NCBI GenBank assembly: GCA_944376125.1
Contig: CALWBQ010000011.1
Span: 1-64,000 of the forward strand
Reading direction: 5' to 3'
DNA length: 64,000 nt
DNA from: an uncultured Lachnospiraceae bacterium
GTDB lineage: Bacteria; Bacillota; Clostridia; Lachnospirales; Lachnospiraceae
The first letter of the stretch is position 1; every line of letters starts with the position of its first letter. The position numbers were made by a program, and so were the translations under genes. This document shows positions 63,794 to 64,000 of the stretch, piece by piece. Below the pieces are notes generated by a model that saw only the letters and a list, made by a program, of their open reading frames with translations, made no database searches and was not told the origin of the DNA.

Positions 63794-64000
63794 TCACTTG
63801 ACCTCCTTACATCTGATGACTGCAAATATTTCAGGTTTATTATAATCTTTGCCGCAAGAGGAATGACCATCACAAGCCAGACAATCGGCTCCGCGGCAAT
63901 GATCCCCATATAATGGAATACCGGTGTCAGGAACAGGGCAACGGCCACTTTCCCGGCCAGCTCGATAAAGCTGGAAACAATGGGAGTGATGTGATCCCCC
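63790..64000 (-). CDS. MATE-family efflux transporter, C-terminal end (runs off window)
   Basis: The last 69 codons of a polytopic transporter. The segments IVSSFIELAGKVAVALFLTP and HYMGIIAAEPIVWLVMVIPL match the final helices of MATE-family (NorM/DinF) exporters, which use Na+ or H+ gradients. The stop overlaps the nitroreductase start. The rest lies beyond position 64000. Confidence 0.75.
   Translation of the reverse strand, partial: GDHITPIVSSFIELAGKVAVALFLTPVFHYMGIIAAEPIVWLVMVIPLAAKIIINLKYLQSSDVRRSSE

Overview
The window looks like a chromosomal segment of an endospore-forming, anaerobic Clostridia member, most likely a Lachnospiraceae-type gut bacterium (inference). Signs are consistent AGGAGG ribosome binding sites, TTGACA/TATAAT promoters, an alpha/beta-type small acid-soluble spore protein, a YlbJ-like sporulation membrane protein, a short-form HisG/HisZ pair, a complete F-type ATP synthase operon and PTS maltose uptake. 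I saw no rRNA, tRNA, prophage, insertion sequence or CRISPR array. Most genes lie on the minus strand.

Layout. 1-5.3 kb: a small redox/catabolic cluster (two aldo/keto reductases, FMN reductase, flavodoxin, cyclophilin-like lipoprotein, LysR regulator) in which the tautomerase, amidohydrolase and carboxymuconolactone decarboxylase genes are each broken by an internal deletion. 5.4-6.8 kb: an SDR oxidoreductase and a small membrane protein. 6.9-19.8 kb: a peptide-use locus with a dipeptide/oligopeptide ABC importer, an EamA transporter and two tandem S9 peptidases in one operon, then a MarR-type regulator and a divergent M20 dipeptidase; a shared 16-bp motif lies at the importer and dipeptidase promoters. 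19.9-26.8 kb: a maltose locus with a IIA-IIC-IIB PTS permease, a MapP-like phosphatase, MalQ and a LacI-family regulator with two identical operators, followed by a LysR gene and three tandem hairpin repeats. 27-33.4 kb: atpBEFHAGDC. 33.7-41.9 kb: hisZGDBA plus a HisF-like/HisI/HisE fusion, then pepT and a broken winged-helix gene.

42-49 kb: RecU, a small P-loop kinase-like protein, a GntR-regulated ABC exporter, two HD-domain proteins (one with a highly structured leader), an ECF sigma factor with an RsiV-like anti-sigma factor, and trpS. 49.3-53.4 kb: an L,D-transpeptidase, a secreted protein of two NTF2-like-sized repeats whose promoter matches the ECF sigma gene's own promoter, and a RluA-type pseudouridine synthase. 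53-64 kb: mostly housekeeping RNA modification (YgiQ, RsuA-like, RsmF-like, RsmD), CoaD, an M23 peptidase, sporulation genes, a nitroreductase and the end of a MATE transporter.

The points most worth follow-up are: four genes with frame-breaking or truncating internal deletions; a two-promoter ECF regulon linking a SigV/RsiV-like pair to an undescribed secreted duplicated-domain protein; a HisF-like barrel without its catalytic aspartate fused to HisIE; the matched operator pair in the peptide locus; and several unusual inverted-repeat structures (HD-gene leader, trpS promoter dyad, tandem hairpin repeats).
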